This document shows positions 37,841-46,672 of a stretch of DNA of 64,000 bases, one piece after another. Each line of letters opens with the position of its first letter. The stretch's first letter is position 1. The stretch spans positions 32,233 through 96,232 of the forward strand of contig DASXFW010000010.1 in assembly GCA_036489395.1 (NCBI GenBank), written 5' to 3'. This DNA is from JASHVB01 sp036489395. GTDB lineage: Bacteria > Pseudomonadota > Alphaproteobacteria > Acetobacterales > Acetobacteraceae. Both the position numbers and the translations under genes were made by a program. The notes beneath the pieces are model-generated. The model did not search any database and was not told the origin of the DNA. It worked only from the letters and a program-made list of their open reading frames with translations.

Positions 37841-38353
37841 ATGGTAGCCGCGACAGTAGTGGCGGACGCATCCGTCCTCATCAACTTCCTCAGGATCGAC
37901 CGGATGGAGCTCCTCGGGCGCCACCCCAGCCGCTTTCTGGCTACCGACCATGTAGAGGCCGAAATCGAAGATGACGCGCAGCGTGCACGTTTCAGCGCGG
38001 TGGTCGCCGCCGGGCACATTGAGACCTGCAGCGTCACCGAGCCCGACGAACTCGCGCTGTTCATGCACCTCGGCGCCGGCCGGCGGCTGGGAGCAGGGGA
38101 ATGTTCCGCTATCGCTGTTGCCATTACGCGACGTTACGCAATTGCCATCGACGACAACAAGGCCGTGAATCGAGCGCTTCGTGAGGCGGGCCTGACCGCC
38201 ACCCAACTCGAGATCATGCGCACGCCCGACGTAATCGTGGCGCTGATCCGCGCCGGCACTCTTACCGTCGAGGAGGCCGACAACATCAAGGATGACTGGG
38301 CCCAGCGTCATCGCTTCAGAGTCAAGGCAGCCTCGTTCAGAGATCTGTTATAA
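37841..38353 (+). CDS. PIN-like nuclease, likely toxin partner
   Basis: 170 residues with a strong GGAGGG ribosome-binding site. The PIN acidic residues are in VVADASVLINFL (Asp9), GAGECSAIAVA (Glu) and AIAIDDNKAVNRA (Asp pair), a pattern of the DUF3368-like PIN group. PIN toxins cut tRNA, rRNA or mRNA. The partner upstream is not a small antitoxin but an XRE-ImmA protein. The pair is probably a stress-response or TA-like module. Confidence 0.78.
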   Translation: MVAATVVADASVLINFLRIDRMELLGRHPSRFLATDHVEAEIEDDAQRARFSAVVAAGHIETCSVTEPDELALFMHLGAGRRLGAGECSAIAVAITRRYAIAIDDNKAVNRALREAGLTATQLEIMRTPDVIVALIRAGTLTVEEADNIKDDWAQRHRFRVKAASFRDLL

Positions 38354-38483
38354 CCGGTCGGTTGAGCCTCCATGCAGCGCGCGTCCTCCGATCAATGCCA
38401 CAAGCTTTGCCACCGCCCCACCACACGCTATACCCCACCCAGCCGCCGCCCAGCCGCGGCCCCGAGGAGGAGCACGCACCGGA

Positions 38484-39632
38484 ATGGACGCCACCGTCAG
38501 TGAAGACGCCGACTTCATCGCGCGTGCCCGCGCACTGACGCCGGTCATCAACGCCGCCTCCGACGAGATCGAGCGCCGCCGCGAGCTCCCCCCCGACCTG
38601 CTGCAAACCCTGCGCGACGGCCGCTTCTTCCGCATGCTGCAGCCGCGCTCGATCGGCGGCGCCGAGCTGCGCCCCACGTCCTTCGCCCAGGTGACCGAGG
38701 CGATCGCCATGGGCGATGCCTCCACCGCCTGGGTCACCTGCCAGAACAACGGCTGTTCCATGTCGGCCGCCTATCTGGCGCCGGAAACGGCGCGCGAGAT
38801 CTTCGGCCCGCCCACCGGTATCCTCGCCTGGGGTCCGCCCGGCGCGCCGTATGAAGCGCAGCCCGTCGAGGGCGGCTATCGCATCAGCGGCAAATGGCGC
38901 TTCGCCAGCGGCAGCCACCACGCGACATGGCTCGGCGCGCATATGAAGATCGCAGGCACCAACGGCAAAGTTCGCACCATGCTGTTCCCCAAGACCAGCG
39001 TGAAGATGAATGATATATGGCATGTGGTGGGGCTGCGCGGGACCGGCAGCGACGAATACGTCGTCGATAATTTGTTCGTGCCGCAGCACCACACCATGGC
39101 CCGCGACACCTCGGCCGAACGCCGCGAGGATGGGCTGCTGTATCGTTTCACCAGCAACCAGCTCTATTCCTGCGGCTTCGGCGGCGTGGCGATCGGCATC
39201 GCGCGCGCCACCATCAACGCGTTCCTCGATCTGCCCGCCAACAAGGTGTCGCGCGGCGCCGGCAAGCCGATGCGCGAGAACAACGTGGTGCAGTCGCAGC
39301 TTGCGCAGTGCGAGGCGCGGCTGCGCTCGGCCCGTGCCTTCCTGCACACCACATGGGAGACCGCCTGGCACGACGTGGAGCAAACCGGCGAGCAAACCGC
39401 CGAAGATCGCGCGATGATCCGCCTCGCCTCGACCTGGGCCATTCAGTCGTCGCGCGAAGTGGTCAGCACGCTGTATCATGCCGCCGGATCGATCGCGATC
39501 TTCGAGGACCACCCGTTCGAGCGCCGCCTGCGCGACATCCACACCGTCGCGCAGCAGTCGCAAGGACGCCAGTTGCACTACGAATCAGTCGGCCAGATCC
39601 TGCTCGGCATGGAGCCGGAAAACCAATTCTGA
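38484..39632 (+). CDS. Acyl-CoA dehydrogenase-fold flavin monooxygenase
   Basis: 382 residues from the ATG at 38484. N-terminal helices (LPPDLLQTLRDGRFFRMLQPRSIGG), the middle beta-domain (RISGKWRFASGSHHATWLGA, VVGLRGTGSDEYVVDNLFVP) and the C-terminal helical bundle give the group related to HsaA/HpaC-partner hydroxylases and indole/acyl-CoA-like oxidases. The catalytic Glu of true acyl-CoA dehydrogenases is not evident, and the C-terminus has the oxygenase-type His region. Operon with a VOC protein 15 bp downstream suggests ring or small-molecule oxidation. The substrate is unknown. Confidence 0.8.
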   Translation: MDATVSEDADFIARARALTPVINAASDEIERRRELPPDLLQTLRDGRFFRMLQPRSIGGAELRPTSFAQVTEAIAMGDASTAWVTCQNNGCSMSAAYLAPETAREIFGPPTGILAWGPPGAPYEAQPVEGGYRISGKWRFASGSHHATWLGAHMKIAGTNGKVRTMLFPKTSVKMNDIWHVVGLRGTGSDEYVVDNLFVPQHHTMARDTSAERREDGLLYRFTSNQLYSCGFGGVAIGIARATINAFLDLPANKVSRGAGKPMRENNVVQSQLAQCEARLRSARAFLHTTWETAWHDVEQTGEQTAEDRAMIRLASTWAIQSSREVVSTLYHAAGSIAIFEDHPFERRLRDIHTVAQQSQGRQLHYESVGQILLGMEPENQF

Positions 39633-39647
39633 ACGGAGGAGAGACCA

Positions 39648-40064
39648 ATGCCTGCGCAATCGCTCAATCACTACACGATCAAGGCGCGCGACATGGAGGC
39701 GACGAAGAACTTCTATGTCAACGTCGTCGGCCTGACGGTCGGCGACCGCCCGCCGCTGACCTTCCCCGGCTACTGGCTGTACTGCGGCGACGTGCCGACG
39801 GTGCATTTGCTCGGCTACCAGGAAGGCGAGGCGGTGATCCCCGACGGGCCTTCGTATCCCGCGAAGACCGGCCGGTTGGACCACATCGCGTTCTCCTGCG
39901 TCGATCTGAATGGCATGCGGAACAACCTGGAAGGCCGCCGCATCAAGTTCGACGAGCGCGTGCTGCCGCGGCTGAACATGACGCAGTTATTCTACTTCGA
40001 TCCCGACGGCATCGCGGTGGAATGCAACTTCCCCGCGGACGAGACCGAACGCAAGGCGGCGTAA
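39648..40064 (+). CDS. VOC (glyoxalase/dioxygenase-like) protein
   Basis: 138 residues. SLNHYTIKARDMEATKNFYVNVVGL and LDHIAFSCVDLNGM are the two beta-alpha-beta-beta-beta units of the vicinal-oxygen-chelate fold; the His residues in each and VECNF near the end are candidate metal ligands. It probably acts with the flavin enzyme encoded just upstream. A GGAGGAGAG ribosome-binding site precedes the start. Confidence 0.85.
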   Translation: MPAQSLNHYTIKARDMEATKNFYVNVVGLTVGDRPPLTFPGYWLYCGDVPTVHLLGYQEGEAVIPDGPSYPAKTGRLDHIAFSCVDLNGMRNNLEGRRIKFDERVLPRLNMTQLFYFDPDGIAVECNFPADETERKAA

Positions 40065-40185
40065 CGATCCGCGGCTCGCCGCTTACACCCCCCGTCATGG
40101 CCGGGCCATGTCCTTGGGCTTGACCCGAGGATTGACCCGGCCATCTACGCAGGGCCCGGGCGTGCTGGCGTCGTCGCCGCTGAAT

Positions 40186-40374
40186 CGATCGCCCCTGCTC
40201 ATCGGCCGGTCCGATCCAGAAGCGCGTCTTGCCGTTGGTCTGGCCGATCGCATCCTCGTATTCGTCGGACAGTTCGAACCCGAGGAACCCGAACAACTTT
40301 CCATAGAACGCCTTGGATTTCTCGTAGTCGCTGACCCGGATCACCAGGTGATCGATGCCGACGACACGCACCAT
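40186..40374 (-). pseudogene. Truncated VOC gene (5' remnant)
   Basis: From an ATG ending at 40374, with a strong GGAGGG upstream, the frame reads VRVVGIDHLVIRVSDYEKSK...GKTRFWIGPADEQG, the first half of a VOC protein of about 130 residues. After about 63 residues the similarity ends and a CATGGCCGGG-type repeat (about 40091-40145) follows. The gene appears to have been cut off by the repeat or a deletion next to it. The intact VOC gene on the other strand is not its duplicate. Confidence 0.75.
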
Positions 40375-40432
40375 GTCGTGCCCTCCCGCCAGACCGGCGT
40401 TCAATGGCCGCCATTTCCTGGAGCGGCCGCCC

Positions 40433-41329
40433 CTACTCCGCCGCCTCCGCTCGCGCTTCTACCCCCGACGCCGCAGCCCGCCGCACCCGTACCCGCCGGA
40501 TCCTCCGCGGGTCCGCATCCAGCACCCGGAACTCCAGTCCTGACGGGTGGCTGACCACTTCCCCCTTCGCCGGCACCCGCCCGGCCAGCGTAAACACCAG
40601 CCCGCCCACGGTATGGATGTCCGAATCCCGTTCATCCTCGCTCAGCACCGGCCCCAGCTTCGCCTCGAACTCCTCCACCGGCATCCGAGCATTCAGGTCC
40701 AGCGACCCGTCCGGCCGTTCCGTCAGCATCGGCGCATCCGGATCGTCGTGTTCGTCCGCGATGTCGCCGGTAATCGTTTCCACCAGGTCCTCGATCGTCA
40801 CCAGCCCGTCGATCCCGCCGTATTCGTCCACCACCAGCGCCAGGTGCATCCGCGCCGCGCGCATCTGCGCCAGCAGGTCCAGCACGGGCAGTTGCGGGGC
40901 AACGAACAGCGGCTTGCGCATGATCGCCTCGACCGAGAACGCCTCGGGCCGGCCGACATAGGCGAACACGTCCTTCAGGTGGATCATGCCCACCACGTCG
41001 TCCAGTTGCTCGCGATAGACCGGCAACCGCGAGTGCCCGTCCTCGCGCAGCAGCTCCACCGCTTGCTCCAGGGTCGCGTCCGAGCGCATCGCCACGATGT
41101 CGGCCCGAGGCACCATCACGTCGGCCGCGGTGGTCTCGCGCAGGCGCAGCACGTTGGCGATCAGCAGCCGCTCGTGCCGGTCCAGCTCGGGAGGCTCGCC
41201 CGGCAGCACCTGCGCGTCGGCCGCCTCCTGCACCAGCTCGGCGATCGACTCGCGCAGCGATTGCTCGGGGTGCCGGCGCCGCACCATGCCGCGCAGCCGA
41301 GCGAACAATCCGGGCCGCACGCCGCTCAT
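40433..41329 (-). CDS. corC: CorC/HlyC-type CBS transporter-associated protein
   Basis: 298 residues from the ATG ending at 41329. The frame is open upstream only as a shadow of ybeY. ANVLRLRETTAADVMVPRADIVAM opens a pair of CBS domains (about 65-185). The CorC_HlyC domain follows (DGSLDLNARMPVEEFEAKLG, HTVGGLVFTLAGRVPAKGE, FRVLDADPRRIRRVRV). It is linked to Mg2+/Co2+ homeostasis. Its ATG overlaps the ybeY stop, the usual arrangement. Confidence 0.9.
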   Translation of the reverse strand: MSGVRPGLFARLRGMVRRRHPEQSLRESIAELVQEAADAQVLPGEPPELDRHERLLIANVLRLRETTAADVMVPRADIVAMRSDATLEQAVELLREDGHSRLPVYREQLDDVVGMIHLKDVFAYVGRPEAFSVEAIMRKPLFVAPQLPVLDLLAQMRAARMHLALVVDEYGGIDGLVTIEDLVETITGDIADEHDDPDAPMLTERPDGSLDLNARMPVEEFEAKLGPVLSEDERDSDIHTVGGLVFTLAGRVPAKGEVVSHPSGLEFRVLDADPRRIRRVRVRRAAASGVEARAEAAE

Positions 41330-41781
41330 GCCCGCCGCCAAGGGTTGGGGACGCCCAGCCGGTGCAGGATGCGGGTCTCGGCCATTTCCATCCGCCGCGC
41401 CTCGCCCGCCGCCAGATGGTCGTGGCCGGACAGGTGCAGCGCGCCGTGCACCACCAGGTGCGCCAGGTGGTGGGCGGGACGGCGGGCGGCGGCGGCGGCC
41501 TCGCGCCGCACCACGCCCAGCGCGAGGATCACCTCGTGCGCCGGAGCCGCGTAGGTCAGCACGTTGGTCGGCTTGTTGCGGCCGCGGTGGCGGGCGTTCA
41601 GCCGCCGCACGGTGCGGTCGCCGGCCAGCACCACGGTGCCAGTGGCGCCGGCCGCGGCGGCCGCCCGCGCGGCGATCCGCGCCGCTTGCGGCACCAGCCG
41701 GCGCCACGCCGGCTCGGCGACGATCACCTCGATCCGTTCATGGCTCCCCGCTTGCGCGGGGCATCTACTTCCGGGTTCCAT
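41326..41781 (-). CDS. ybeY: Endoribonuclease YbeY
   Basis: 151 residues from the ATG ending at 41781. The zinc motif HLVVHGALHLSGHDH (HGxLHLxGxDH) identifies YbeY, a single-strand RNase needed for 16S rRNA maturation and ribosome quality control. The start is 2 bp after the hicB stop; the usual alphaproteobacterial N-terminus IEVIVAEPAW is present a little downstream. The hicAB pair separates it from ybeZ, its normal neighbour. Confidence 0.9.
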   Translation of the reverse strand: MEPGSRCPAQAGSHERIEVIVAEPAWRRLVPQAARIAARAAAAAGATGTVVLAGDRTVRRLNARHRGRNKPTNVLTYAAPAHEVILALGVVRREAAAAARRPAHHLAHLVVHGALHLSGHDHLAAGEARRMEMAETRILHRLGVPNPWRRA

Positions 41782-41783
41782 GC

Positions 41784-42014
41784 CTATTGTGCCGCGTCCA
41801 TGACCAGATGCCGCGACGGAGCAGGAATCGCGTGCGCCAAGTCGTTCGCTGCCTCGATCCACGTATCGATTGCATCCTGCACGTTGGCGACCGCTTCCTC
41901 CGGCGATGCGCCGTCGCTCATGCAGCCGGGGAGGTCGGGCACCAGCGCCAGGAAGCCGCCGCCCTCGTCCGGTGGCAGCGGTTCAATCACGACGGGATAG
42001 GTCAGCCGAGGCAT
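41784..42014 (-). CDS. hicB: HicB-type antitoxin
   Basis: 76 residues. YPVVIEPLPPDEGGGFLALVPDLPGCMSDGASPEEAVANVQDAID is the partial RNase H-like fold of HicB, with the PDLPG turn. The short C-terminus lacks a clear DNA-binding domain, so autoregulation may be absent and expression may come from the host operon. The start ATG overlaps the hicA stop by one base. Confidence 0.85.
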   Translation of the reverse strand: MPRLTYPVVIEPLPPDEGGGFLALVPDLPGCMSDGASPEEAVANVQDAIDTWIEAANDLAHAIPAPSRHLVMDAAQ

Positions 42015-42253
42015 CAGAGGGTCCTTACCGCGGCGACAAACGCGGCGAGCTTGCGGATATAGACCGGCTTGATCGGCCGCTTATACGGGATGGTCAGCTT
42101 TTCCGCCATCATGGGGTGCCCCACCTTGTAGTGCGACCCGCCACCGCGCGGCGGCTCACAGAGAATGCCCTGCTGGTGACACAGCGTTTCAACGTCGCGG
42201 ATCGTCCAATCGCCGACCGGATTTCGCCGCATCCGCTCCAGCACATCGTCCAC
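42014..42253 (-). CDS. hicA: HicA-type mRNA interferase toxin
   Basis: 79 residues from a GTG ending at 42253, preceded by GGAAGGG. GDWTIRDVETLCHQQGILCEPPRGGGSHYKVGHP has the catalytic His (GSHYKV) of the dsRNA-binding HicA fold, and TIPYKRPIKPVYIRKLA is the conserved end. The N-terminus MDDVLERMRRNP is longer than in minimal HicA. It lies 10 bp after ybeZ, so the TA pair rides on the housekeeping operon. Confidence 0.85.
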   Translation of the reverse strand: MDDVLERMRRNPVGDWTIRDVETLCHQQGILCEPPRGGGSHYKVGHPMMAEKLTIPYKRPIKPVYIRKLAAFVAAVRTL

Positions 42254-42263
42254 ATCCCTTCCT

Positions 42264-43250
42264 TCACTTCCCCACCGCCTCGTCGCGGGAGCGCCGCGCC
42301 TCGCGCCGCTTGTCGCCCTGCGCCGTGGCGCGCTGGTCGTACGCATCGACGATCCGCGCCACCAGCGGGTGCCGCACCACGTCGCGCGAGTCGAACCGCA
42401 CCACGGCGAGGCCCGGTATCCCCTCCAGCGTATCCAGTGCATCGCGCAACCCGGACGTCACCCCCGACGGCAGGTCCACCTGCGTCAGGTCGCCGGTGAC
42501 GACCATGCGGGTGCCCTCGCCCATGCGGGTCAGCCACATCTTCATCTGCATGGCCGACGTGTTCTGCGCCTCGTCCAGGATCGCGTAGGCATGCGCCAGC
42601 GTGCGGCCGCGCATGAACGCCAGGGGCGCCACCTCGATCTCGCCGTTGGCCATGCGCCGGACCACCTGGTCGGGCGGCATCATGTCGTGCAGCGCGTCGT
42701 ACAGCGGACGCAGATACGGATCGACCTTCTCTTTCATGTCGCCGGGCAGGAAGCCCAGGCGCTCGCCCGCCTCCACCGCCGGGCGCGACAGCACGATGCG
42801 GTCCACCTTGCCGGCCTGCAGCATGGCGACGGCCTGCGCCACCGCCAGGTAGGTCTTGCCCGTGCCGGCCGGGCCGACGCCGAACACCATCTCATGCGAC
42901 GCCAACGCGTCGATATACGTCGCCTGCCCCGGGCTCCGCGGGCTGACCGCACCACGCCGCGTGCGGATCGCCGGCAGGTCGGACAGCGGCAGCCGCGGGT
43001 CCACGTCGTTCTCCGCCAGGCGGATCGCTGCCTCCACCTCCGGCCGCCCGACCACTTCCCCGCGTTCCAGCCGGCGCCACAGGCCTTGCAGCATGCTCTG
43101 CGCCGCATCGACGCGCGTCACCTCGCCGGTGATCGCGACGCGGTTGCCGCGGCACGACACGCGTACGCCGAGCGCTTGCTCGATGCGGACCAGATGGCGG
43201 TCATGGTCGCCGAGCAGCAGCGGCAGCAACGTGTTGTCGGAGAACTGCAT
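42264..43250 (-). CDS. ybeZ: PhoH-like ATPase YbeZ
   Basis: 328 residues from the ATG ending at 43250 (a GTG two codons earlier is possible). The P-loop is GVGPAGTGKTYLA, and the Walker B-like motif is AYAILDEAQNTSA. An N-terminal KH-like region (residues about 20-70) precedes it. YbeZ works with YbeY in rRNA processing. It is in the miaB-ybeZ-(hicAB)-ybeY-corC group. The open frame extends far upstream but only as a shadow of miaB. Confidence 0.93.
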   Translation of the reverse strand: MQFSDNTLLPLLLGDHDRHLVRIEQALGVRVSCRGNRVAITGEVTRVDAAQSMLQGLWRRLERGEVVGRPEVEAAIRLAENDVDPRLPLSDLPAIRTRRGAVSPRSPGQATYIDALASHEMVFGVGPAGTGKTYLAVAQAVAMLQAGKVDRIVLSRPAVEAGERLGFLPGDMKEKVDPYLRPLYDALHDMMPPDQVVRRMANGEIEVAPLAFMRGRTLAHAYAILDEAQNTSAMQMKMWLTRMGEGTRMVVTGDLTQVDLPSGVTSGLRDALDTLEGIPGLAVVRFDSRDVVRHPLVARIVDAYDQRATAQGDKRREARRSRDEAVGK

Positions 43251-43309
43251 GGTCACGGCCTTGCCGGCCTGGGAAGCGGGGGTGGAAGACGCGGTGAATG
43301 AGGTCTGGC

Positions 43310-44695
43310 TCAAGCGCAGGCTCGCTCCTGGATGAGGGTTGCGGACAGAGAGTTGGGGAGTGCGGCGACGATCCGCACCTCCGATTCGCGTCCGATCAGC
43401 GTAGCCGGTCCGGATAGGTGCACCGGCTGAAGAAATGATGAACGTCCGGCGATCTGGCCCGGGTGGCGGCCAGGCCCAGTGAACAGCACCGGCATCGTCA
43501 GCCCGACGCAACCCGCGTTGAAGCGCGCCTGCTGTTCGCGCAGCAGCGCCTGGAGCTCGGCGAGCCGCTGGCGCTTCACGTCCTCCGGCACCTGGTGCGG
43601 CGCGCCGGCGGCGGGGGTGCCGGGCCGCGGCGAGTAGCAGAAGCTGTAGGCCTGGGCGAAGCCCACATCCCGCACCAACCGCAACGTGTCCGCGAAATCC
43701 GCGTCCGACTCGCCGGGGTGGCCGACGATGAAATCCGACGACAGCGCCAGGTCCGGCCGTGCCGTCCGCAGCTTGTCCACGATCCGCAGATAGTCGGCCG
43801 CCGCATGCTTGCGGTTCATCGCCGCCAGCACGCGATCCGACCCGGACTGCACCGGCAGGTGCAGAAATGGCATCAGGACAGCCACGTCCCGATGCGCCGC
43901 GATCAGGTCGTCCGTCATGTCGCGCGGGTGCGAGGTGGCGTAGCGCAGCCGCAGCAGCCCGGGGTGTTCTGCCAGCTCGCGGATCAGCCGCCCCAGGCCC
44001 CAGGTGCCGCCGTCCGGCGCCTCGCCGTGCCAGGCGTTCACGTTCTGCCCCAGCAGCGTGATCTCCCGCGCACCCTGGGCAACCAGCCGGCGCGCCTCGG
44101 CGATCACCGCAGCAGCCGGCCGGCTTTGCTCCGCCCCGCGGGTGTATGGCACCACGCAGAAGCTGCAGAACCGGTCGCAGCCCTCCTGGATGGTCAGGAA
44201 AGCACACACGCCCTGCGGCGCCGTCGCCTCCGGCAGGAAGTCGAACTTCGCCTCGGCGGGGAAATCCGTATCGATCACCGCCCCGCCGGCCCGCGCCGCG
44301 CGCGCCACCAGTTCCGGCAGACGGTGATAGGTCTGCGGCCCCAGCACAATATCGACGAACGGCGCGCGGGCCAGGATTTCCGCCCCCTCCGCCTGAGCGA
44401 CGCAGCCGGCGACCGCCAGCACCATGCGCCCGCCCTCGGCCGCCCGCGCCTCCTTCAACCGCCGCAGCCGGCCGAGCTCGGAGAACACCTTCTCGGCCGC
44501 CTTGTCGCGGATATGGCAGGTGTTGAGGATCACCATGTCGGCGCCATCGGGCACCTCGACCGGGGCATAGCCAAGGGGCGCCAGCACGTCCGCCATCCGC
44601 GCGCTGTCGTACACGTTCATCTGGCAACCCCAGGTGATCACGTGCAGGCGCTTGCGCCAGGTTGCCGAGGTGTCGCCGCGTTCGGCCAAACTCAT
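43310..44695 (-). CDS. miaB: tRNA-2-methylthio-N6-isopentenyladenosine synthase MiaB
   Basis: 461 residues from the ATG ending at 44695. Three N-terminal Cys (TWGCQMN, LNTCHIRD, VAGCVAQ) hold the auxiliary cluster. The radical-SAM motif is GCDRFCSFCVVPYTRG. A TRAM domain closes the protein (VLFTGPGRHPGQIAGRS). It adds the methylthio group to i6A37 of tRNAs. It is first in the miaB-ybeZ-ybeY-corC group; plsC lies upstream across a repeat-filled gap. Confidence 0.95.
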   Translation of the reverse strand: MSLAERGDTSATWRKRLHVITWGCQMNVYDSARMADVLAPLGYAPVEVPDGADMVILNTCHIRDKAAEKVFSELGRLRRLKEARAAEGGRMVLAVAGCVAQAEGAEILARAPFVDIVLGPQTYHRLPELVARAARAGGAVIDTDFPAEAKFDFLPEATAPQGVCAFLTIQEGCDRFCSFCVVPYTRGAEQSRPAAAVIAEARRLVAQGAREITLLGQNVNAWHGEAPDGGTWGLGRLIRELAEHPGLLRLRYATSHPRDMTDDLIAAHRDVAVLMPFLHLPVQSGSDRVLAAMNRKHAAADYLRIVDKLRTARPDLALSSDFIVGHPGESDADFADTLRLVRDVGFAQAYSFCYSPRPGTPAAGAPHQVPEDVKRQRLAELQALLREQQARFNAGCVGLTMPVLFTGPGRHPGQIAGRSSFLQPVHLSGPATLIGRESEVRIVAALPNSLSATLIQERACA

Positions 44696-44932
44696 CGTCC
44701 AAACTCCACCCAACCCGGCCGGATCACCCCGGCGCGAGGGGCAGGACACATGTTCGACCGAGTCGGCGGGGTCAAGCGGCGCAGTGCGGGAATGCCCTCG
44801 ATGGTTGCACCAGGCACTCTGGCAGATGGACGCGGTGTCATGTCAAGCGGTAAGCGCATGACGACCCGGACAATCGCATTGGCGGCCGACTGCTGTCGGC
44901 CACTGACCCAAGGCGGGGGCGGACCATTACGT

Positions 44933-45139
44933 GGTTTGGTTCGCACGGAGGACGAGCAGAGAGCCACCGGGATCACGGAGGTCGTGTGCCGCCACCCCGC
45001 CGCACGGATCCGCCCGGAATTCAATTGACTCCGGTGTCTGGTGGTTCCTGGTGTCTGGGTATTCGTTGCAATGTGGCACACTGGGAAAGTACCTCCGTGT
45101 TCCCCGTGGCCCTCCGCTCGTCCTCCGTGCGAAGCAAAC
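44933..45139. repeat. Inverted repeat with CACGGAGG arms
   Basis: Left arm 44933-44990 contains GGTTTGGTTCGCACGGAGGA and ATCACGGAGGTCGTGTGCC; the right arm 45075-45139 is the complementary version with CCTCCGTGTTCCCCGTGGC and TCCTCCGTGCGAAGCAAAC. The arms are about 85% alike. No gene is seen in 44696-45452, which also holds a second hairpin. Confidence 0.78.
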
Positions 45140-45327
45140 AGCCGAACGGGCGGCACCGGCTTTTTGTCCGCGGCCCCCGATCCGCCCTCGGACCAACTGC
45201 GATCGTCGTGGTATGACGGAACCATGGCGGTGGTTGGGTTGGCACCCGGCCGTGCCGTGGTAGCCCGCGGCGTGTCATGGCGGCGCTGGCCAACGCGGCG
45301 CGGCCATAGCGGCATGTTCGGACGGTC

Positions 45328-45422
45328 TCCCCCATCGCCTTGAGGGAGAGGGTCAGGGGGAGGGGTCTGTCTTTACGCATCGACCCCTCCCCCTGGCCCC
45401 CTCCCTCAAGGGGAGGGGGAAC
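45328..45422. repeat. GC-rich hairpin near plsC 3' end
   Basis: Inverted repeat from about 45328 (GTCTCCCCCATCGCC) through CTTTACGCATCG to GGGGAGGGGGAA at 45422, again of the CCCCTCCCC family. It lies about 30 bp past the plsC stop and could be its terminator. Confidence 0.75.
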
Positions 45423-45452
45423 TTCGCAGGCGCCGCCGCTTCGTACAGCCCC

Positions 45453-46406
45453 TCAGGCAAACGCCGGCTCCGCTGTGGCGGCCTGCATATCCTCCGCCAC
45501 CCCAAGCGGGCGCGCCGGCCGGTTCTGTCGCAGCGTCGCGGCGCCCTCCGCCACCGTCCGCCACACCGCCTGCGACAGTGCCTTGCGGTCCGGATAGCGC
45601 GCCGGGTCCAGTGCGCCGTGCAGCACCACCGTGACGCGCAGCCCCTTGTGCTGCCCCAGCCGCCAGAAATGCGACGCGATGTCCATGTCGCCGTACCACG
45701 CGAACACCGGCCGGCTGGCGCGTCCGGTCGGCAACCCGCCCAGCCGGTCGTAAACCACCGAGACCGGCTGGATCAGCGGCGCCACGTCTTCCCCCTCCGC
45801 TGTCACCGCGAAGAACGACGACCGGAACGGCAGCACGCGGGAACCGTCGGAACTGGTGCCTTCGGGAAACAGAATCAGATTGTCGCCCGCGGCGAGCCGC
45901 CGGCGCATTTCGTCGCGTTCCTGCAAGGTGCTGCCGCGCTGACGCGTCACGAACACGGTGCGCCCCAGTTTTGCGATGGTGCTGACCACCGGCCACCCGG
46001 CGACGTCCGCCTTGGCGACGAAGCACCCGTCCAGCACGCCGCCCAGCACCGGCACATCGACCCAGGACGAATGGTTGGACACGAACACCACCGGCCGCGA
46101 CCCGCCGACATGTTCGCCGATCACCCGCACCCGGAGCCCGAGCAGCCGACTGAACACCGCCCAGTACCAGCGCGCGAAGACCACCCTCGGCCGACCGGGC
46201 AGCAACAGGCACATCGCCTGCGCGGGCACGGCGGGCAGGGTCCAGACCAGCACCGTCAGAAAGCGCCGGATCACGCGCGCCCGGCGGGTGAACTTCCGCC
46301 CTTCGTCCGCATCGTGCGCCGCCGCGTCCAGTGCGCCATGCGGCGGGTGGTGCGGCAGGCTGGCTTGCGCGCCTCTGCGGCGCAATCGACGTGGCAATTC
46401 CCGCAT
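45453..46406 (-). CDS. plsC: 1-acyl-sn-glycerol-3-phosphate acyltransferase PlsC
   Basis: Up to 317 residues; the first 40 are unusual (basic, His-rich) and a GTG at 46274 would give a more typical N-terminus. Acyltransferase motifs: NHSSWVDV (His and Asp catalytic pair) and FPEGTSS. An N-terminal hydrophobic segment (RFLTVLVWTLPAVPAQAMCLLL) anchors it. It converts lysophosphatidate to phosphatidate in phospholipid synthesis. plsC commonly lies next to miaB in alphaproteobacteria, as here. Confidence 0.87.
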   Translation of the reverse strand: MRELPRRLRRRGAQASLPHHPPHGALDAAAHDADEGRKFTRRARVIRRFLTVLVWTLPAVPAQAMCLLLPGRPRVVFARWYWAVFSRLLGLRVRVIGEHVGGSRPVVFVSNHSSWVDVPVLGGVLDGCFVAKADVAGWPVVSTIAKLGRTVFVTRQRGSTLQERDEMRRRLAAGDNLILFPEGTSSDGSRVLPFRSSFFAVTAEGEDVAPLIQPVSVVYDRLGGLPTGRASRPVFAWYGDMDIASHFWRLGQHKGLRVTVVLHGALDPARYPDRKALSQAVWRTVAEGAATLRQNRPARPLGVAEDMQAATAEPAFA

Positions 46407-46672
46407 GGTCCACGCATACCCGCCGTTTCTTGACCGGACAATGGCGCAAGCGTGACCGTTGCGCGAACATCATTTCGGTCGAATGGCGTTAGATTGACGT
46501 GATGGCCGCAGCTCCCCTTCCGCCCTCGCCGGGCCTGACCCGGCACGCGACGCGCGATCCGCATCAGGGCGAGGCGACCAGCGGCGATGCCGCCTCCCCC
46601 CCGTGTCATGGCCGGCCCACGGGTCGCGCCAAAGGAGAATTCCGTTTCGATACACGGATCGTGCTGAAGCGT

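Noticed and set aside
42264..44702. 812-codon frame as a MiaB-PhoH fusion
   Set aside because: The upstream part is not in the miaB frame; it is shadow reading. miaB and ybeZ are separate genes.
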